Shown: piece by piece, positions 58,114 to 64,000 of the stretch
Layout of the letters: each line of letters starts with the position of its first letter
Position numbering within the stretch: the first letter of the stretch is position 1
Made by a program: the position numbers and the translations under genes
From: Dioscorea cayenensis subsp. rotundata
Taxonomy: Eukaryota > Streptophyta > Magnoliopsida > Dioscoreales > Dioscoreaceae
Assembly (NCBI RefSeq): GCF_009730915.1
Contig: NC_052474.1
Span: forward strand, 8,715,501-8,779,500
DNA: 64,000 nt
Direction of reading: 5' to 3'
Notes under the pieces: generated by a model
What the model saw: only the letters and a program-made list of their open reading frames with translations
Told to the model about the DNA's origin: nothing
Database searches by the model: none

Positions 58114-58141
58114 TTAGGGTTAGGGTTAGGGTTAGGGTTTG
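58114..58141 (-). promoter_or_regulatory. Telo-box repeat in the hydrolase promoter
   Basis: On the minus strand AAACCCTAA is followed by three further CCCTAA units, directly upstream of the TATA box. Telo-boxes (AAACCCTAA) are known plant promoter elements, often in genes of the translation machinery. The repeat unit here is the six-base TTAGGG, not the usual plant TTTAGGG. Confidence 0.75.
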
Positions 58142-59311
58142 AAATCATCTTTGGTTTTCTTGAGAGTGACAATGAAGAGGAAGAAAGGGTTTGAGAGCTT
58201 TGAATGCAAAGACGCGTGTGAAAGTTGACGCTCTGTACTACTACTGATAAACACTGATAAGAGTGTTCAACTCCAAAAAAAAGCCAACGGTCATATTTTT
58301 CCCGTTCAGCATAGTAACGGCCCCACCTATTTCGGAGTTTGGAGCGTTATTGTTTTTTGCACATCAACCCCTCAAATAGTTTGAAATAAATCATGTATTT
58401 TTTTTAATTAAAATATAAAATATTTTCATATCCTATATTAAAAAACTTATATAACCAAGGACATCTTAGTTTATTACGATTGAATCCCCTATGTAAAGTG
58501 TTTTATGTATCTATGTGTTAGTGTTACCTCTATATAGAGTGTTTGTGTTTCGTACAAATATATTGAGAAAAGCAACTTTATATATGTTTTACATATTATA
58601 TTTTTAACACATGGTTTATCCATATTTTTTTAAAAAAAAAAAATTATAAACATTAAAGGTTCATATATTTTGGAATTTCGGAGTGAGTCAATGACTTATT
58701 CCTGCTTTTAAAACCTCATGTAAATTTGTGATGATCCGATGTATATCATGCAAATTATTGATAAATTTAATTTCAGGTAGCTGTATACAAATAATAATAA
58801 TAATAATAATTGTTTTAATCAGAAATCAGGAGTTTTCTGCAAATTATTATTTAGATCGAGAAGTTTCCAAATTTCCATTTGACTTGAAGCCTGAAGGGGA
58901 ACTTCTCCAGCTGTTTCCCAGGAAAAGCTAGTTTCTCCATACGCGCATCCACTTGCAGCTTGTCTTAATTCACACACAATAGATAATAATAATAATAATA
59001 ATTATATTATTATTAATTAATTAATTAATTAAAATAAACAAACTGCAAGGAAGCTGGATTTCTGACTAAAATATGATCAACTTCTCAAATGGGTTTTCCA
59101 TTCAAATTACTAGAAATTTGATATCTAGAATTTAATAGTACATCAAATGCATCACTAAAGTAACTAGATGAAGCATTAGATTTCCTGATTTTATTTGACC
59201 ATGTTCTAGGATTGGGCAATGCCGGCTCACCGGTGATCGAGTTCAGTCCCTTTGCTAAGGTTAGTGTTAAAATATAATATAGTAACAAAGGAACGTCATT
59301 GTCCTTCTTCA
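58142..59311. other. Intergenic DNA between two leftward genes
   Basis: 58142-58330 is likely the distal hydrolase promoter. The rest is AT-rich, with (AAT)n tracts near 58790-58810 and 58983-59005, and the downstream region of UreG. Confidence 0.5.
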
Positions 59312-62300
59312 TCAATGGCGCTTATTCCCTGTAGCTACCTCCCAGGCTTGCAAGATATGGTTAACAATTTCTTCTACACCAACTCCATGTTTCACCTGCA
59401 TTTGCCTTACCAGCATGAGTTTCATATCATGAAAACAAGTAATTTTCAATGAGCAGAGATTGCAATGTGAATGTAAAATGAAGACCAATGTGTCTGTTGG
59501 TTAACAATATCCAAATATTTTCTTGTAAGAAGAAAGAATATGGTGCATATAATCATCATGTTAAAAGCATGGTCTTTTTTTTTTTTTATCAGCTTGAGTT
59601 TTATTAAAACAAAGAACTACAATCAGTACATATTGCACAAGGCAGTATGAATGTAAGCGAAAACAAGTATGTTTGTTAATCAAACAACATCTAACTCATT
59701 TCTCAAGAGAAAATAACCTAAATGGATATACAAATGCATGTAATTGCATATATAAAAGCACATCTTCCAGGCTCTAATAACCAAGAAATCCAAAAATTAG
59801 GGCAGCTACAAAACCAGTTCTGTATTCCATTCCCACTCCACACTTGGATTTTGTGCAACACAGAAAGGAATGCACAGATCCGTAGATCACACATATCTCA
59901 ACATTAATTCCCCTACAAAGCATCCCTCTCAAACACTGCGGCTTTTCTTCTATATAGAGTACAGAGATTATTGTATATCAGTTCAAAAAGTGGCAAGTTT
60001 GGTATGCAGATATGGACAAATGACTAAATCCTTTTACAGTTGGCATAATATGATATTGTATAGATTATCATGTTCCTTGTTGACTTTTTGTTCTCTTGAG
60101 TGAACTAAAACTGGCATGAAGGAACAAGAAGAGACATGCATTACAAACAACAATTGCCTCAAGACATTCAAACAAACCTGAGCAAAGACAAAAGGGCCTC
60201 CATCACGCATGCGAAGTGCATCTCGCTCCATCACTGCTAAATCAGCTCCCACTGCCTGTGCAAGATCCGTCTTGTTTATTACCTAAAGATAGCAAAGGAA
60301 GGAAAATTCAAGCACAGTAAGATTATTGTACAACATCAAGAAAAAAGCTTGAAAAAGTATAGACCAAGGGCATGTTACATAAGTAACTAGTTCAGTTTAG
60401 GATGGGCTTTCTCATACCAGGAGATCTGCTTGGGTTATTCCTGGACCACCTTTTCTAGGTATTTTATCACCACCAGAAACGTCAATGATGTATATGATAT
60501 AATCTGCTAACTCTCTACTAAAATTGGCAGCCAAATTATCTGCATCCATGAGAACAAAAATAGTTTTAACATAATTGCACTTCTTATGTCACGTATTGTC
60601 AAAGAAGCTTGGAGCATAGTCCAGTACAACAACCACCAGTTATAAATAGGAGCATAGTGCAGTACATCAACAACCAATTGGGAAAATGGAGCTGCTTCGA
60701 AGCACATGGTTTTAGTAATCTAAATAATTAGTTGAGCAGAAGCAGGACACAAATTCTCAAGCTCAACAACCACCTAACAATCAAGTGAAGTGCAATGCAA
60801 ACTATATAATCAGTTTATGAAAGTAACTTCAGTGCAGAATTCTTTAGCATTACCAATATATAGTAAAGCAGTTGCAAACATAAATAGAACGAAGAAGTCC
60901 AATCCCATTTGTAGAGAACAACCTCGGAAAACATCACAAATCACTGATGATTTATTCTAGGATTATGCATTTTAATTGCTCATCCCACAGTTTCACATGC
61001 ACTCTAAGTGGACATACTTGTCCTCGGGCAGAAGACAATATGGATAATAAACCTTGCAAGAAAGAGCAAAAATATCGAACAAATATCAAGAGCTTAATTA
61101 GAAAGAGATTGACTTCTAAATAACATGACTTCTAACAACAGCTTACTCGCTAATTTCTATATACATCATGAGAAATTACCTCCTCCAGATTCACAAAGTA
61201 GTAGATCAGCTTTAAATAAGTTGGACAGCTCTTCTAGAGGACCAAGATTTATACTTATATCTTCACGTATCGCTGCATGAGGGCATCCTCCAGTTTCAAC
61301 AGCACGAATTCTTTCTTCAGGAAGTGCTCCATGCTTTATTAGAAATTCTCCATCTTCTTTTGTAAATATATCATTTGTCACCTTAAGCACATTGCAAACA
61401 AAAAGATCAAAGGAAAAGCTCTAAACCCCTGACAAGCACTTACAAAATTGGCAAGCATCCCAATATTGCCACTTTGGCCACTAACATGAATAACTAACAG
61501 ACTCCCACCATAGGAGCCATTAAACCTATCTGACATCACCCATCTCAAAGTAAACATTTCCTTTCTATAAGAATGATGAGAAATCATGAGAAACCATACA
61601 TTTGATATTACTAAGAGTGATCTTCAGCATAGTGGACACAACAATTTGTACACATAAATCCTAGTAAAATTTTGAAAGCCAAGCAACTACTACTTGCTAG
61701 AAAAGCAATAACAAAAGATGAAAATGTGTTTGATATGATCTTTTGATAAAAAGTCCCCGCCACATAAAAGTATTTTTTGTTGTCAACAATTGCAAGGGTT
61801 TCAGTCTTCAACACCATTATCCTAGCCAACCATTACTTACCCTACTGTCCTTGAAGTTCTAAATTTCTACAACTAATTCATAGGGTCCATCTACAAGATA
61901 CTTGTTCTTAGATGGTTAGCTTGATGAAAAAGATACAAAGCAATCTATCAAGAATAATAAATTATATCACATGTTTTCTCAACTAACATCCAATGGGGGA
62001 TGGTAGGAACCATATTTTTCATCTAAGTTTTTAAATCTAAAATGCTTTGCATCTACAAAAAGATTTGGGAAGACTAAAACCAATTTACGAAAGTTTTTTT
62101 TTCCTTTATAATGAAAAACAGGCTACATACCGCAGCTAGGCTGTACTTGTCACGCAGGAATTGGCATAGTGCCAGCATTAATGCTGTTTTCCTGAACATA
62201 GAAGCAATATTAAATCCCAAGATATCAGTTTTGTTCAAAAATAAATAAAACTTGATAAATGCACAATAAAACACAGTAAGGCTCACATGTTAAAGCCCCA

Positions 62301-63441
62301 TACATCTTTTGCCAGCATTTTGACTCATTAATAATAACCAAAATGATTTCTAGAAAAAAAAAAAGAGCCATGCATTCTTTCCTTGACTAGATTAATGTCC
62401 AAAACAAAGGTATAAGTTTTCAAATACAAAAGACAACAAAGATGAAGTATGTGTTCTCTTTCAGAGAATGCAATAAGCCAAAAATTTCTCCAAGACTTAG
62501 AATACACAGAAACTAGATTAAAGGAACACATCCATAAGATAATTGAGACTATCTTAAGCAAGGGATCGCATGAACACAACAGGGATTCAACCATTAACCT
62601 TTTCTGTGAAGCATTCAAGCAATATGACCATAAAAAATTCTTGACAGCATATTTATCTAGGGTTTTGACAATCCTCCGCCATTATTTTCTTTCAGGACAA
62701 TCTCCTGATAATTCATGTCTATGACACATATGCAGATCACCCAAAATTGTAGATCTTTAGAGACAAAGTTTTCTTCCCACTATTAGAAATAGAAACAGTG
62801 TTGCATTTTTGAAAATTATTAAAAGAAGCATATGTTTTGTTTTTACTCACTTCACTCATATATGTTCAAACAGGATAATTACCAATTCAAATTAGATGAC
62901 AGCAATGCTATCAGAGCAGAACCTTTCAGATCATTAGATCATACATAAATCATATGAACATAATTCAAAATGTTTATACACAAAATATCAAACTTTCATG
63001 ATTCTATCAACGCATTTAGTAATTTTTCACTAACAAAGGAGACTCATTTCAAACTTTTTCACTTTCAGAACACAAAAAACAAATAGTTTGCAAGGAGGAA
63101 AAATGACAATACCCAGTGCCAACGGGGCCACCGATGCCGATGGTGAAGGCCCGTTCCCTGAAGTTCCGAGTGGAAAGCGGCCTGGCGCGGGCGGAGAAAT
63201 AACCAGGGGAGTAGATTGGCTCATGGGAGTGCGGTGCTAAGCCATCATGGGAATGGTACACTCTCCCATCCTGCCCAACCCAAGATTCCGTTGCTTCGCT
63301 GCAATCCAAGAGAAGAAGAAGAAGAAGAAACAATTGATCAACATGTTAGAATACTGTAGAAACAACCGAAGGATGAGAAGAGAGGTACTCATGGTCATGG
63401 TGGTGGTGGTCGTGGTCGTGGTGATGAGCTTCGGAAGCCAT
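59312..63441 (-). CDS. UREG: Urease accessory protein UreG (GTPase)
   Basis: UreG is a GTPase that, with UreD, UreF and UreE-like functions, drives GTP-dependent nickel insertion into apo-urease in the cytosol. Seven exons were traced: 63441-63389, 63298-63113, 62191-62131, 61381-61180, 60539-60418, 60282-60178 and 59395-59312. Their lengths (53, 186, 61, 202, 122, 105, 84) sum to 271 codons, giving 270 aa, near the usual plant length. The N-terminus is His/Asp-rich (residues 5-18), as in other plant UreG proteins, and may bind metal. Motifs: P-loop GPVGTGKT at 75-82, [13 protein letters not shown] from 101, the nickel-binding CPH motif at 133-135, ESGGDN at 164-169, and NKTD at 211-214 (guanine specificity). 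The large second intron splits the P-loop codon G80. All key residues are present and the gene appears functional. Confidence 0.96.
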
Positions 63442-64000
63442 GGATTTTCTCGAGCGGAAAGGACTTCTGATCAATCAGAGAGGGAGGAGCGTTGGATAAG
63501 ATTTTTGGAGCATTTCAGAGATGCTATCGAGAAAGAGAGTGAAAATTACAAACACACCACTTGTTGGACCTAAAAGCAAATTAATCTAAACTTGGGGGGT
63601 TCCTTCAAAATTATAAATAGTCCCCAAGGTTTTAAAAACTTGGGTAAAATAACAAAATTCCTTATAGACATTTAATTATTCTTGCATTTCTATATATGGA
63701 TGATCAAATTATAAAAAAATTTTAATTTGATTGCCCAACTTAAGAATTAAAATTATTTTAGTCACTGATATCTATGTCGTTAACAGTGGGCCGGTGTGAG
63801 AATCTATGTCACTCATTTTTTTGTTATAGTAGCGATACATTCACACATTTAATACCAAATTGGCATAGTAATATTAAGTGATGTGGCATCATTAACCACA
63901 TAAAAGTGTTGGTAGAAAAATAATATTTGTAGTAGTAACATGATAGTGTTAATATGACAAAAAAAATAGATAACATGTATCACCAATGAGTCCCATTTAA
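63442..64000. other. UreG upstream region and intergenic DNA
   Basis: 63442-63570 is GC-richer and probably the UreG promoter and leader. Beyond it the sequence becomes AT-rich with no recognised gene. Confidence 0.45.

Noticed and set aside
62449..62724. 91-codon plus-strand frame
   Set aside because: It is antisense within the large second intron of UreG, resembles no known protein and is AT-rich like the intron.

Overview
The window is nuclear DNA of a flowering plant. It is AT-rich, with (AT)n and (TAT)n tracts. The genes have GT-AG introns, a WRKY factor, a plastid-targeted Ycf23 homologue and a plant-type urease accessory protein. Several LTR, LINE and DNA transposons are also present. 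I could not settle the lineage. Nothing indicates a bacterial, viral or organellar chromosome.

Layout: 0.4-1.1 kb holds a MITE-like element and a tRNA-like SINE head. A complete three-exon WRKY group IIc gene (minus strand, 3436-5053) follows, with four W-boxes in its own promoter. From 5.6 to 14.5 kb there is no gene that I can support, only AT-rich DNA, microsatellites and a degenerate tandem repeat. From 14.6 to 48.6 kb the window is a transposon graveyard. It contains a decayed subtilase cut off by a degenerate Copia element (15849-21650), a bromodomain GTE-like pseudogene, two LINE tails, a short-LTR Copia end and a second Copia element running into a 1000-N assembly gap. It continues with a 7.4 kb cluster of repeats with large internal inversions, three copies of a non-autonomous element around a GC-rich LTR-like block, a hAT-like element nested in another MITE, and a non-autonomous Mutator-like element with ~400 bp terminal inverted repeats.

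The right-hand 14 kb is gene-rich. It has a 72-aa membrane-type ORF immediately upstream of, and in frame with, an intronless beta-hydroxyacid dehydrogenase. It also has a nine-exon ycf23-like gene, a tRNA-Arg(ACG), a two-exon alpha/beta-hydrolase of the At4g10955 type with a telo-box promoter, and a seven-exon UreG gene. I reconstructed each multi-exon gene by hand, and in each case the exon lengths keep one continuous reading frame. The genes do not form a pathway: their roles are transcription, organic-acid oxidation, an unknown plastid function, lipid or ester hydrolysis and nickel delivery to urease.

The observations most worth checking are the dicistronic or uORF arrangement at 50.2-51.4 kb, the inverted-arm repeat family at 31.6-39.1 kb with its clusters of short palindromes, and the Mutator-like element with its 9-bp target duplication. 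I saw no clear evidence of a wholly new biological system.
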